Assembly (NCBI GenBank): GCA_943331295.2 | Contig: CALQLA020000028.1 | Span: 1 to 64,000 of the forward strand | Length of the DNA stretch: 64,000 nucleotides | Reading direction: 5' to 3' | From: Bordetella parapertussis | Lineage (GTDB): Bacteria; Pseudomonadota; Gammaproteobacteria; Burkholderiales; Casimicrobiaceae | Part shown: piece by piece, positions 17,471 to 28,123 of the stretch | Layout of the letters: each line of letters opens with the position of its first letter | Position numbering within the stretch: position 1 is the first letter of the stretch | Program-made: the position numbers and the translations under genes | The notes under the pieces: model-generated | Seen by the model: only the letters and a program-made list of their open reading frames with translations | The model's database searches: none | What the model was told of the DNA's origin: nothing

Positions 17471-18181
17471 TCAGCGCTTCGGCTCGTTCTTCCACATCCG
17501 GATGCCGTTGATCATCGTGCTGATGATCGTCTCGCCGGACATGATGTCCTCGCGGAACACCATGTACATGTGGACGATCGCAAACACGATGAGATACCAC
17601 ATCGCGAAGTGGTGCACCGTGCGCACCGCCTGCGGCTCGCCCAGCAGCCCGAACACCCAGCCCATCAGGTTCATCGGCGTCGTTCCCCAGCCCCATTGCT
17701 CGGCGTAGAGCGCGAAGCCGGTGATGATGGTGACGAACGTGCCCACCGTGTACATCCCGAACATCGCGGACTGCGCGAGCGGGTTGTGCGCGACCCACAG
17801 CGGCGACTCGCGCTTGATGAACAGGTAGTTCCCCACCTGCGCGAAGAAGCCCTTCCACCAGCTGAGGTTCCAGAACGGGACGATGAACATCGCCCGCGAG
17901 TGGTGGTTGCCGACGATCGCCCAGTAGATCCGCACCGCGAACGACACGGCGAACACCATCGCCGCGATGAAGTGGATCATCCGGATGTAGGCGAACATGT
18001 AGGTGAAGGTCGCCTCGCCGCCGATCGCCGGCGGCGGGCTTCCGATCAGGTAGCCGGTCGGGATCAGGAACATCATCGCGACCATCATCACCCAGTGCCA
18101 GAGGCGCACCGGGGCTTCGTACACGTAGACATGCTCGAGCGGACCGGCAAGCACTTCGCCGGAAACCGGGTTGACTCTCAT
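17471..18181 (-). CDS. hoxZ: Hydrogenase cytochrome b subunit HoxZ
   Basis: A 236-residue membrane di-heme cytochrome b that anchors the hydrogenase dimer in the periplasm-facing membrane and passes electrons to quinone. Four hydrophobic segments are visible (about residues 28-50, 64-90, 135-160, 188-210). Candidate heme histidines are in APVRLWHWVM, IRMIHFIAAM, VRTVHHFAMW and IVHMYMVF. It lies 21 bases after hoxG and is followed by the HigA-like gene and not directly by hoxM. Confidence 0.96.
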   Translation of the reverse strand: MRVNPVSGEVLAGPLEHVYVYEAPVRLWHWVMMVAMMFLIPTGYLIGSPPPAIGGEATFTYMFAYIRMIHFIAAMVFAVSFAVRIYWAIVGNHHSRAMFIVPFWNLSWWKGFFAQVGNYLFIKRESPLWVAHNPLAQSAMFGMYTVGTFVTIITGFALYAEQWGWGTTPMNLMGWVFGLLGEPQAVRTVHHFAMWYLIVFAIVHMYMVFREDIMSGETIISTMINGIRMWKNEPKR

Positions 18182-18202
18182 CGCGCTCTCCCGTGACGTT
18201 GC

Positions 18203-20002
<1,800 letters not shown>

Positions 20003-20004
20003 GC

Positions 20005-21105
20005 TTATTCCTCCACCTCGGACACCTTGTCATTGCGCGTCTTGCTCCGCGCCTGCTTGATCGCGCTGACCGCCGCGTGCGCCACGACCGCGGCGCCGGC
20101 CACGCCGGCGGCCATCAGGCCGATCCGGTCGGCGGAGCCCTCGATGCCGAGCCCGCCCGGCGGCCTGATCGTCGTCAGGTGATCGTAGAAGGACCCCTTG
20201 TCCCAGAACGCGTCTTCCGAGCAGCCGATGCAGCCGTGGCCCGACTGGATCGGGAACGACGTGCCTTCGTTCCAGCGCACGGTCGAGCAGGCGTTGTACG
20301 TCGTCGGGCCCTTGCAGCCGACCTTGTACAGGCAGTAGCCCATCCGCGCGCCGGCGTCGTCGAAGTTCTCGACGAACTGGCCCGCGTCGAAGTGCGGGCG
20401 GCGGTAGCACTTGTCGTGGATGCGCTGGCTGTAGAACATCTTCGGGCGGCCCTGCGAGTCCATGTCGGGCAGCCGGTCGAAGGTCAGGATGTAGGTGATG
20501 ACGCCGGTCATCACCTCGGCGATCGGCGGGCAGCCCGGCACCTTGATGATCGGCTTGTCGGTGATGACCTTGTGGACAGGGGTCGCCTGCGTCGGGTTCG
20601 GCTTCGCGGCCTGCACGCAGCCCCACGACGCGCAGGAGCCCCACGACACGATGGCCTTGGCGTCCTTCGCCACGCGGCGCAGCTTCTCGACGAACGGCTT
20701 GCCGCCCGGGATGCAGTAGACGCCGTCGTCGGCGAGCGGCGGATTGCCTTCCACCGCGAGGATGTAGTTTCCCTTGTACTTGGCGATCGTCTGCTCGAGC
20801 GCCTCTTCGGCCTGGTGGCCGGCGGCCGCCATCAGCGTGTCGTCGTAGTCGAGCGAGATCATCGACAGCACGACGTCCTTCGCGAGCGGGTGCGAGGAAC
20901 GGATGAACGATTCGCTGCAGCACGTGCACTCGAGCCCGTGCAGCCAGATGACCGGCGTGCGCGGTTTGGTCTGCATCGCCTGCGCGATCTGCTGCGCGCC
21001 GGCGTCGCCCAGTCCAAGCGAGGCCGCGGTCAGGCTGCAGAACTTGAGGAAGCTCCGGCGGGAAATCCCCTGGCGCCGCATCAGTCCGTAATACGTTTCG
21101 ATCAT
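20005..21105 (-). CDS. hoxK: Oxygen-tolerant [NiFe]-hydrogenase small subunit HoxK
   Basis: A 366-residue Fe-S subunit. The Tat signal RRSFLKF is near residue 16. The proximal-cluster region reads [10 protein letters not shown], with cysteine where standard enzymes have glycine, and [11 protein letters not shown] supplies the second extra cysteine; with VPGCPP this gives six cysteines, the mark of the [4Fe-3S] cluster of oxygen-tolerant enzymes. Medial and distal ligands follow ([38 protein letters not shown]). A C-terminal hydrophobic helix ([20 protein letters not shown]) anchors it. ATG 21105 follows a GGAGGAGAGG ribosome binding site. Confidence 0.98.
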   Translation of the reverse strand: MIETYYGLMRRQGISRRSFLKFCSLTAASLGLGDAGAQQIAQAMQTKPRTPVIWLHGLECTCCSESFIRSSHPLAKDVVLSMISLDYDDTLMAAAGHQAEEALEQTIAKYKGNYILAVEGNPPLADDGVYCIPGGKPFVEKLRRVAKDAKAIVSWGSCASWGCVQAAKPNPTQATPVHKVITDKPIIKVPGCPPIAEVMTGVITYILTFDRLPDMDSQGRPKMFYSQRIHDKCYRRPHFDAGQFVENFDDAGARMGYCLYKVGCKGPTTYNACSTVRWNEGTSFPIQSGHGCIGCSEDAFWDKGSFYDHLTTIRPPGGLGIEGSADRIGLMAAGVAGAAVVAHAAVSAIKQARSKTRNDKVSEVEE

Positions 21106-21183
21106 GGTCCTCTCCTCCAACAAGGGTCGCGTCGATGCGCGACTGCGCGTGGGAAAGGTTCCATTCCGACGCACAGCGCAATC

Positions 21184-21225
21184 ATTTAAGGCGCGTTGCG
21201 CGGCATCGTGCTTGACGTACATCAA
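21184..21225 (-). promoter_or_regulatory. FNR-like box and possible promoter of hoxK
   Basis: TTGATgtacGTCAA on the minus strand (21225-21212) matches 9 of 10 positions of the FNR/ANR consensus. The hexamer TTAAAT (21189-21184) is centred 32 bases downstream, as in class II activation, which would give a leader of about 70 bases. No convincing sigma-54 element (GG/GC, 10 bases apart) was found, although the Ralstonia MBH operon uses one. Confidence 0.6.
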
Positions 21226-21293
21226 ACATCCGGCAGACACCACCGGCTATTTGAAGGTGTAACGAGAGTGGTGGCAGGCGGCGAGAAGCGCCG

Positions 21294-22469
21294 CTACGCG
21301 GCTTCGCCCGCGGCGTAGCCAGAGGCCCACGCCCACTGGAAGTTGTAGCCGCCGAGCCAGCCCGTGACGTCGACGACCTCGCCGACGAAGAAGAGCCCGG
21401 GTACGCTCGTCGCCGCCATCGTCTTCGACGACAGGCCGCGCGTGTCGACGCCGCCCAACGTGACCTCGGCGCGGGCGTAGCCCAGCGTGCCCGACGGCAG
21501 GACCTCCCAGTGCTGCAGCGCGGCAGCGATCGCGCGCACGCGCTCGTCCGGCAGCGAGTTCATCGGCCCCTCGCCGCCGTGTGCCGCGCACCACGCCTGC
21601 GCGAAGCGCTTCGGCAGGTGCTCGGCAAGCACGTTCGGCAGCCGCGCGTCGGAGCGCGCCCGCGAGCGCAGCCAGGCGAGCGCATCACGCCCCGGAAGGA
21701 GGCCGATCGCGAGCGGGGCGCGGCCGTCCCAGTACGACGACACCTGCAGGATCGCGGGGCCGGACAGCCCGCGGTGCGTGAACAGCAGGCTCTCGCGGAA
21801 GCGGCCGCCGCCGCAGGCGATTTCGGCGTCGACCGACACGCCGGAGAGGTCGCCGTAGCGCGCCAGCGCATCGGGCGCGAACGCGAGCGGCACCAGCGCC
21901 GGCCGCGGCGGTACCACGGCCAGCCCGAACTGCTCGGCGATCCGGTAGCCGAACGGCGTCGCGCCGATCTTCGGCACGGTGAGGCCACCGGTCGCGATCA
22001 CCAGCGACGCGCAGCGCACCATGCCTTCGGCGGTCGTCACGGCGAATCCGTCGCCGTCGCGCGCGACGCCCGCCACGGCGCAGCCGACGCGCCAGGCCAC
22101 GTTGCCGCGCGCGCATTCCGCCTTCAGCATCGTGATGATGTCGACGGCGCTGGCGTCGCAGAAGAGCTGTCCCAGCTTCTTCTCGTGCCACCGGATGCCG
22201 TGGCTCTCGACCAGCCGCACGAAGTGCGCGGGCGTGTAGCGCGCGAGCGCCGAGCGGCAGAAGTCGGGGTTCTGCGACAGGTAGTTCGCGGGACCGGCGC
22301 CGGTGTTCGTGAAGTTGCAGCGGCCGCCGCCGGAGATGCGGATCTTCTCGCCGACCACGTGGTAGTGGTCGACCAGCAGCACGCGCCGGCCGCGCTGCCC
22401 GGCCCGCGCGGCGCACATCATGCCGGCAGCGCCGGCGCCGATGACGACGACGTCGAAAGTGTCGCTCAA
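21294..22469 (-). CDS. HI0933/BaiN-family FAD-dependent oxidoreductase
   Basis: A 391-residue flavoprotein with an N-terminal Rossmann motif VVVIGAGAAGMMCAARAG, the family-specific GGGRCNFTNTG loop, LVIATGGLTVPKIGATPFGY in the middle and a C-terminal FAD-binding GEVVDVTGWLGGYNFQWAWA. Length and motifs match the HI0933/BaiN group, whose members act as NAD(P)H-linked reductases with mostly unknown substrates. It lies upstream of the hox promoter on the same strand; the 3' region includes a small GCGGCG/CGCCGC hairpin at about 21280. The neighbours give no clear functional hint. Confidence 0.9.
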   Translation of the reverse strand: MSDTFDVVVIGAGAAGMMCAARAGQRGRRVLLVDHYHVVGEKIRISGGGRCNFTNTGAGPANYLSQNPDFCRSALARYTPAHFVRLVESHGIRWHEKKLGQLFCDASAVDIITMLKAECARGNVAWRVGCAVAGVARDGDGFAVTTAEGMVRCASLVIATGGLTVPKIGATPFGYRIAEQFGLAVVPPRPALVPLAFAPDALARYGDLSGVSVDAEIACGGGRFRESLLFTHRGLSGPAILQVSSYWDGRAPLAIGLLPGRDALAWLRSRARSDARLPNVLAEHLPKRFAQAWCAAHGGEGPMNSLPDERVRAIAAALQHWEVLPSGTLGYARAEVTLGGVDTRGLSSKTMAATSVPGLFFVGEVVDVTGWLGGYNFQWAWASGYAAGEAA

Positions 22470-22485
22470 CGCGGCGCCGGTGTTC

Positions 22486-23217
22486 TCAAGGCTCGAACCC
22501 GCCGGCGCGACGCAATTCCGCGGCGTCGTCGCCGGCGAGTCGCTGCGCGAACCGGCGCGCGAGGTCGGGCTGCCGCGCGGTGGCGGACACCGCGACCGAA
22601 TACACGGTCGCGAGCTCGAACTCCGCCGGCAGCGCCCCCGCCAGCGTCACGCCGGGCGTGTACAGGATCTCGGTGACCTGGGTGCAGCCGACCGGCGCGG
22701 CGTCGGTCGCGAGCGCCATCTCGCGCATCGCCGCCGCGCCGTTCGGGAACGGCTTGAGGCGCGGCGCGACCTCGCCCTCGATGCCGAGTTCGCGCAGCAC
22801 CTTGACGACGTGCAGCCCCGCGGTCGAGCGCACGGTGTCGGGCACGTAGAGCGACGTGGCCGCGCGGAGCAGCCGGAGCAGCGCGCCGCGATCGTCGATC
22901 GGCGGCAGCGCCGCGCCGGCGCGCACCGCGATGCCGGTGCGCACGCGGCCCAGCGGCGCGGCGGTGCCGGGCACCGTGCGCCCGTCGCGCTCCAGCTCCG
23001 CGATCATCGCCGCGGTGAGGATCACCACGTCGCAGGGCGCGCCGGCCAGCAGCTTCTCCTTCATCGACCCGACGGCGCCGAACGCGCCGTCGATCGCGGC
23101 GCCCTGCGCGGCGGCGAAATCGTCCTGCAGCGCCGAGACCAGGCCCTTGGCCGCGCCCGCGCTGATCACCGCCAGGGTCGTCGTCGCGCTCATTGATCGG
23201 CTCGTTGATCCGCTCAT
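22486..23217 (-). CDS. ModA-like periplasmic-type substrate-binding protein
   Basis: A 243-residue type II binding-protein fold: TTTLAVISAGAAKGLVSALQ, the motif AVGSMKEKLLAGAPCDVVIL as in ModA proteins, then PDTVRSTAGLHVVKVL and PVGCTQVTEILYTPGV. No signal peptide is obvious at either candidate start (23217 or 23193), so the protein may be cytoplasmic. ATG 23217 overlaps the stop of the upstream Bug receptor (ATGA). No molybdate permease or ATPase is nearby. The substrate is unknown; paralogues often accompany Bug receptors. Confidence 0.75.
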   Translation of the reverse strand: MSGSTSRSMSATTTLAVISAGAAKGLVSALQDDFAAAQGAAIDGAFGAVGSMKEKLLAGAPCDVVILTAAMIAELERDGRTVPGTAAPLGRVRTGIAVRAGAALPPIDDRGALLRLLRAATSLYVPDTVRSTAGLHVVKVLRELGIEGEVAPRLKPFPNGAAAMREMALATDAAPVGCTQVTEILYTPGVTLAGALPAEFELATVYSVAVSATARQPDLARRFAQRLAGDDAAELRRAGGFEP

Positions 23218-23226
23218 TGATCCGCT
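23187..23226 (-). repeat. Three 12-bp repeats over a start codon
   Basis: Three consecutive copies of gatcaaygagcs lie on the minus strand over the junction of the Bug receptor and the ModA-like gene. They place an ATG in the first and the third copy, giving two possible starts 24 bases apart in the same frame. A change in copy number would lengthen or shorten the N-terminus by four residues. Confidence 0.6.
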
Positions 23227-24185
23227 TTAGCGCCGGAGATCTTCACGATCCGCTCCCACTTGGCCACGTCCTCGGCGAGGTAGCGGCCGAACTCGTCGGG
23301 GGTCATGGTCATGGCCATCGCGCCCTGCTTCGCCCATTCGGCGCGCACGTCCGGGTTGTTGGCGATCTTCGTGATCTCGGCGTTCAGCTTCGCGACGATC
23401 GCGGGCGGCGTGCCCTTCGGCGCCATCACGCCCAGCCAGATCACCGTCTCGTAGCCGGCGACACCCGCCTCGGCGATCGTCGGCACGTTGGGCAGCACGG
23501 TGGAGCGCAGCTTCCCCGTGGTGCCGAGCGCCTTCGCCTGGCCGGCCTTCACGTGCTGGTTCATCGTCGTCACGGCGTCGAACATCATCTGCACCTGGCC
23601 GCCGAGGAGGTCGGTGCGCGCGCCCGAGCTGCCCTTGTACGGCACGTGGACGATGTCGACGCCGGCCATCGCCTTGAACAGTTCGCCGGCCATGTGGTAC
23701 GGCGTGCCGGGGCCCGACGACGCGTAGTTGAGCTTGCCCGGCTCGGCCTTGGCGAGCTTGATGAACTCGGCCAGCGTGTCGGCCTTCACCGACGGATGGA
23801 CGACCAGCACCAGGTCGGAATAGTTGATCGGCGCCACCGGCACGAAGTCGCGCAGCAGCGCGTACGGCTTGTTCGGCACCAGCGATTCGTTGACCGTCTG
23901 CGCGTTCGACATCAGCAGCAGCGTGTAGCCGTCCGGCGCGCTCTTGGCCGCCGCGTCGGTGCCGATCACGGACCCGGCGCCGGGACGGTCGTCGACGACG
24001 AACGGCTGCCCGAGCGCCGCCTGCAGGCGCTGCGCGATGAACCGCGCGTAGACGTCGGCCGGCCCGCCGGCGGCGAACGGCACGATGATCTTCACCGGAC
24101 GCGACGGGTAGTCCTGCGCGAGCGCGGTACCACCCGCGAGCGCGATGGCGGCGCCGGCGACGAGCCGGACCAGGGTCTGCAGCAT
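23214..24185 (-). CDS. Bug-family (TctC-like) periplasmic solute receptor
   Basis: A 323-residue receptor with a signal peptide (MLQTLVRLVAGAAIALAGGTALAQ processed after ALA). Family motifs are YPSRPVKIIVPFAAGGPADV, VVDDRPGAGSVIGTDAAAK, PYHMAGELFKAMAGVDIVHV and VPYKGSSGARTDLLGG. These receptors bind carboxylates and serve tripartite transporters or stand alone. No tctAB membrane genes are nearby, so this is an orphan. It overlaps the ModA-like gene by four bases. Confidence 0.93.
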   Translation of the reverse strand: MLQTLVRLVAGAAIALAGGTALAQDYPSRPVKIIVPFAAGGPADVYARFIAQRLQAALGQPFVVDDRPGAGSVIGTDAAAKSAPDGYTLLLMSNAQTVNESLVPNKPYALLRDFVPVAPINYSDLVLVVHPSVKADTLAEFIKLAKAEPGKLNYASSGPGTPYHMAGELFKAMAGVDIVHVPYKGSSGARTDLLGGQVQMMFDAVTTMNQHVKAGQAKALGTTGKLRSTVLPNVPTIAEAGVAGYETVIWLGVMAPKGTPPAIVAKLNAEITKIANNPDVRAEWAKQGAMAMTMTPDEFGRYLAEDVAKWERIVKISGAKADQ

Positions 24186-24303
24186 GGGGAATCTCCGCGT
24201 TCGCCGGAATCGCCGGCGCAGGGGTTGAAATGTACAGCAAGGCCGGCGGTCCGTGGCGGGGCCGCGGCGCTGGTCGCCACGCCGGCGCCGGGTGCGGCGC
24301 GGG

Positions 24304-26325
24304 TCAGCGTGGCAGCTGCGCGGGGTCCGCCGGAATGGCGTTCGCAGCAGCGGTTCCGGTGCCGAGATGCCGCGCGAGGAAGCGCTCCACCCGCGTGTAG
24401 AAATCCACGACGTTGGCGTCGCGGGTGAGCCCGTGGCCCTCGTCCGGATAGACCACCCACTCGTAGGGCTTCTGCGCCCGGTCGAGCGCCGCGCGGAAAT
24501 CGGTGCCGTGCGCGAGCGGCACGCGGGTATCGGCGGCCCCGTAGGCGAGCAGGATCGGCACGCCCGCGTCGGCCGCGTGCGCGAGCGGGCTCACGCGCCG
24601 GAAGCGCTCGCGCTCGGTGGCCGGGTCGCCGATCTGCTCGGTCATCAGCGTCGTGCGGCTGGCGACGAACGACAGGTCGGTCTCGGCGCTGTCGAACAGG
24701 TAGTCGAGCGAGCTGACCGCCGCCGCCGCGATGGCGCAGCGGATGCGCACGGCGTCCCGGATGGCGCCCCATAGCGCCGCGTACCCGCCGTAGCTGGCGC
24801 CGTAGTAGCAGACGCGGCGCGGATCGGCGATCCCCCCGGCCACTGCCCAGTCGACGCCGTCGGCCAGGTCGTCCTGCATCGTGTCGCCCCATTGCCGGTA
24901 GCCCGACGACAGCAGCTTCCAGCCGAAGCCGCGCGTGCCGCGGAACTGCGGCTGCAGCACCGCATAGCCGCGCGACGCGAGGAACTGGACCTCCGGATCG
25001 AAGCCCCAGGCGCCGGCGGGCACGTGCGGCCCGCCGTGGATCAGCACCACCAGCGGCAGCGGCCCGGCGGCGCTCGTCGCCGGCCGGGTCAGCAGCGCCG
25101 GGATGACGAGGCCGTCGCGGGCGCGGTAGCGCACCCACGCCGTGCGCGCCATCGCCGACGGATCGATCCACGGCGCGTAGGCGAACAGCTTCTCCATCTT
25201 CATCGTCGCGGCGTCGAGCAGCCAGGCCTCGCCCGGATTGCGATCCGACGCCGCGACGACGACCCAGCGATTGCCGCGCCGTTCCAGCGCGTTGACCGTG
25301 TCCGGCAGCGCCGCGTCGACGCTCGTCTGGATGGCCGCGTACTCGCGGTCGAACCAGAGCAGCGTCGGGCGGTCGTCGACGTAGCGCAGCCCCGGCAGGC
25401 GGCGCCCGGCGTAGTCGGCGACGAAGCGCGCGGTCGTCGCGTCGAGGTCGCGCTCGGGGTGGCGCGCCACGGGGCCGCGCCAGGCTCCGGTGTCGACGTG
25501 GTACTCCCAGATCGCCGACCGGTCGCCGTCGCGGCGCGTCGCCACGTACAGGATCCGGCCGTCGGGATCGAACTGCAGCGGCGTCGAGGCGAGCCGGCCG
25601 AGCTTTGCCGTGTCGACGGCGTGCCACGCGTCCTGCGCGGACTTGCGCACGTACCACGCCGACGCGTCGTGCCTGGGATCGTCGGCCACGACGGCGCGCG
25701 GGATGCCGTCGAAATCGACGATCCAGCGCGTCACGTCGCCGGGTGACTCGAACGACACGAGCGTCCGGCGGCCGGTGGCGGTGTCGTAGCGGTACAGGTC
25801 GAGGCTCTCGCTGCTGCGCTCGAACGCGGTCAGCAGGATTTCCTTCGTCCCGGGCAAGGCGCGGACGAGGCTCACCGTCCATGGCCGGCGGAAGCCGCGG
25901 TCGGGCACACTGCTGCCTGTCGTCATCCGGCCCGTGCCGCTCGCCACGACGCGCAGGTTCCCGCCGTCGCGGTCGATGGCCACGATGCCGGACTCCTGCG
26001 GGGGTTCGCCGGTGCCGCGCCGGAGGTCGCCGACGACCGCCACCATCCGCAGGTCGTCGAGCCATTCGACGCGCAGCACGTCGCCGGCCGCGGCCGAGGT
26101 AACGGTCGCCGGCGTTCGCGTCTCGAGGTCGACCACGCCCAGCCCCGACCGCCCGCCGGCGGGGACGATCACGGCGAGGTAGCGGCCGTTCGGCGACAGC
26201 ACGGCGCCGCCATACTGGGCGCGCCTGAAGAAGGTCTCGAGCGGCGGCGGCGCCGCCGCCGCGACGGCCGCCGCCGCGAGCAGCAGCACGGCGAGCGCGA
26301 GCGCGGCGCTGCGACGATGCGCCAC
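24304..26325 (-). CDS. Secreted S9-family prolyl oligopeptidase-like peptidase
   Basis: A 673-residue protein with a signal peptide (MAHRRSAALALAVLLLAAAA), an N-terminal propeller of about 370 residues (repeats such as LRVEWLDDLRMVAVVGDLRR) and a C-terminal alpha/beta-hydrolase domain. The triad is complete: Ser in YYGASYGGYAALWG, Asp in YGAADTRVPLAHG and His in YPDEGHGLTRD; the oxyanion-side IHGGPHVP is present. Probably a periplasmic dipeptidyl or oligopeptidase. It follows the M24 peptidase by 19 bases, so the two may share peptide substrates. Confidence 0.92.
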   Translation of the reverse strand: MAHRRSAALALAVLLLAAAAVAAAAPPPLETFFRRAQYGGAVLSPNGRYLAVIVPAGGRSGLGVVDLETRTPATVTSAAAGDVLRVEWLDDLRMVAVVGDLRRGTGEPPQESGIVAIDRDGGNLRVVASGTGRMTTGSSVPDRGFRRPWTVSLVRALPGTKEILLTAFERSSESLDLYRYDTATGRRTLVSFESPGDVTRWIVDFDGIPRAVVADDPRHDASAWYVRKSAQDAWHAVDTAKLGRLASTPLQFDPDGRILYVATRRDGDRSAIWEYHVDTGAWRGPVARHPERDLDATTARFVADYAGRRLPGLRYVDDRPTLLWFDREYAAIQTSVDAALPDTVNALERRGNRWVVVAASDRNPGEAWLLDAATMKMEKLFAYAPWIDPSAMARTAWVRYRARDGLVIPALLTRPATSAAGPLPLVVLIHGGPHVPAGAWGFDPEVQFLASRGYAVLQPQFRGTRGFGWKLLSSGYRQWGDTMQDDLADGVDWAVAGGIADPRRVCYYGASYGGYAALWGAIRDAVRIRCAIAAAAVSSLDYLFDSAETDLSFVASRTTLMTEQIGDPATERERFRRVSPLAHAADAGVPILLAYGAADTRVPLAHGTDFRAALDRAQKPYEWVVYPDEGHGLTRDANVVDFYTRVERFLARHLGTGTAAANAIPADPAQLPR

Positions 26326-26344
26326 GGCGCTCCCCGCGTCCCGA

Positions 26345-27643
26345 CTACGCCGCCGGGCGGACGATCACCTCGCGCGGCAGCGTCGTGAAGTGCTCGATGC
26401 CGGTCGGCGTCACGCGCACCGTGTCCTCGAGATGGACTCCGCCCACGGTGGGATCGCGGTGGAACACCTCGAAGTTGATCGCCATGTCGGCCTCGAGCGT
26501 CCAGCCTTCGGTCTTGTGCGACGGCTGCGCGAACTCCAGCACGTCGAGCCCGATGCCGTGGAACATCATCGTCGTCAGGTCGGGCCGCAGGCCGCGGGCG
26601 ACGAGCACGTCGCGCGCCACCTCCGCGCAGTCGCGGGTATGCGCGCCGGCGCGGAGCTTCGACTCGGCGGCGGCGAGCGCCTCGCTGACCGCGTCGTGCA
26701 GCTCGAGCAGGCGCGTCGACGGCGCGCCGATGACGCCGGTGCGTGCGATGTCCATGTGGTAGAGCTTCCACGTGCCGATGGCGTCGTAGACGATGATGTC
26801 GCCGGCGACGAGGCGCCGCCGCTCCGCGTAGCCGTTGTCGAGGACGAAGCCGCCGTCCGGCCCCGCGCCGAACATCATCCCGCGCTCGCCGAGGAACCGG
26901 GCTCCCTGCCGGACGACGCTCGCGCGATAGGCATCGACCATCGCGTAGATCGGCCGGCCTTCCAGCGTCGCCGCCGCGGCGTCGCGCACCGCCTGGTCGT
27001 TGATCGCCGACGCTTCGCGCAGCAGCGCGAGCTCGGGCGCCGTCTTCACCATCCGCACCTGGCGGAAGAGATGCAGCGCGTCGACGACCTCGACGCGGCC
27101 GGGGAGCTTCGCCGCCACCTGCGCGCCGAGGCGCAGGTCGTCGAAGCCCAAGCGGATCGGGCCGGCCGGCAGCGCGTCGCCGATATAGCTGACGATCGCC
27201 GCCACGAGGTCTTCCTGCGCCGTGGGCCGCGTCTCCTGGAACAGCCGCCGCATCGGGTCGCGCAGCTCGGTCTCGATGCCGATGCCCTGGCTGATCATCT
27301 CGAGCAGGTAGGCGGCGCTGGAGCGGGTCTTCGCGCTGAACATCCGCAGCTCCGGCATCCAGGTCGGCCGCGTCGTCAGGTAGGCGAGGTCGTAGTCGGA
27401 CGCGCACAGCGCCGGCGGCGCGTCGCTGCCGGCCGGCAGGATCGCGGCCGCGGTGACGTCGGCGAAGTTGCCGAGCACCGAGTCCGGCATGTGGCCGGAG
27501 AGGTAGTAGAGGTTCTTGTACGTGGCGCCGATCAGCGCGGCGAGGCCGTTGGCCTGCATCACGGCCTCGGCGCGCGCGCGGTTGACGAGGGCGGGGGCGG
27601 GTTCGGCGAACCGCCCGGTGTTGGAAGTCGGCATCGGAGTCAT
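26345..27643 (-). CDS. M24-family aminopeptidase/Xaa-Pro dipeptidase
   Basis: A 432-residue pita-bread metallopeptidase. The five metal ligands can be placed: Asp in IIVYDAIG, Asp in YHMDIARTG, His in MMFHGIGLD, Glu in INFEVFHRD and Glu in VHLEDTVRV. The N-terminal domain of about 180 residues precedes the catalytic one, as in prolidases. No signal peptide is seen. It stands between the S9 peptidase and an NTF2-like gene in a same-strand run that begins with an ABC importer, so a role in using an imported compound is possible. Confidence 0.88.
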   Translation of the reverse strand: MTPMPTSNTGRFAEPAPALVNRARAEAVMQANGLAALIGATYKNLYYLSGHMPDSVLGNFADVTAAAILPAGSDAPPALCASDYDLAYLTTRPTWMPELRMFSAKTRSSAAYLLEMISQGIGIETELRDPMRRLFQETRPTAQEDLVAAIVSYIGDALPAGPIRLGFDDLRLGAQVAAKLPGRVEVVDALHLFRQVRMVKTAPELALLREASAINDQAVRDAAAATLEGRPIYAMVDAYRASVVRQGARFLGERGMMFGAGPDGGFVLDNGYAERRRLVAGDIIVYDAIGTWKLYHMDIARTGVIGAPSTRLLELHDAVSEALAAAESKLRAGAHTRDCAEVARDVLVARGLRPDLTTMMFHGIGLDVLEFAQPSHKTEGWTLEADMAINFEVFHRDPTVGGVHLEDTVRVTPTGIEHFTTLPREVIVRPAA

Positions 27644-27665
27644 CCTGGATTAGAGTAAGAGCGGC

Positions 27666-28109
27666 TCAAGCGGCGCCGGGCGGGGGCGGCGGCGGTGGCG
27701 CGATCCCGTGTGCGATCTGGTAGTACGCGGTGTCGTTCCACACATGCTGGCGGCGGATCTTCCCGTCGACGAATTCGAAGCGGTCGATGTACCGGATGCC
27801 GTCGAACGGGGTGCCGTCGAGCCAGCGGCCGTGGAGCGTCCCGATGCAGTAGACGGTGATGCCGCCGTCGGCGCTGCGCATGCCCTCGAAGCGCTCGTAG
27901 TGCTTGCCGACGTGTGTGTAGCGGCGCGTCGAGTTCGCGGCAAGCTGGCGGATCGACCGCACGACGCTGCCGCCCGGCACCGTGATCTCGACGTCGGGGG
28001 CGAGCAGCGCCTCGCATTCGTCGAGCCGGCGGGCTTCGAGCGCGTCGAGGAGCGCGCGGGTGGCGGCGATCGCGGCATCGATCGCGTTGTCGTCGGCAGG
28101 CAGGGACAT
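27666..28109 (-). CDS. SnoaL/NTF2-like protein
   Basis: A 147-residue cone-shaped alpha+beta protein: an N-terminal helix pair (AIAATRALLDALEARRLDEC), LLAPDVEITVPGG, RYTHVGKHYERFEGM, and the strand region HGRWLDGTPFDGIRYIDRFE. It ends with a run of seven prolines in PPPPPPPGAA. SnoaL-like proteins act as isomerases, hydrolases or binding proteins; nothing here fixes a substrate. It lies 14 bases after the ABC permease gene and 22 before the M24 gene. Confidence 0.8.
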   Translation of the reverse strand: MSLPADDNAIDAAIAATRALLDALEARRLDECEALLAPDVEITVPGGSVVRSIRQLAANSTRRYTHVGKHYERFEGMRSADGGITVYCIGTLHGRWLDGTPFDGIRYIDRFEFVDGKIRRQHVWNDTAYYQIAHGIAPPPPPPPGAA

Positions 28110-28123
28110 GGGTGTGCTCCGGG

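Noticed and set aside
21106..21250. Sigma-54 promoter for hoxK, as in Ralstonia
   Set aside because: No GG/GC pair with the right 10-base spacing and flanks was found; an FNR-like box fits better.
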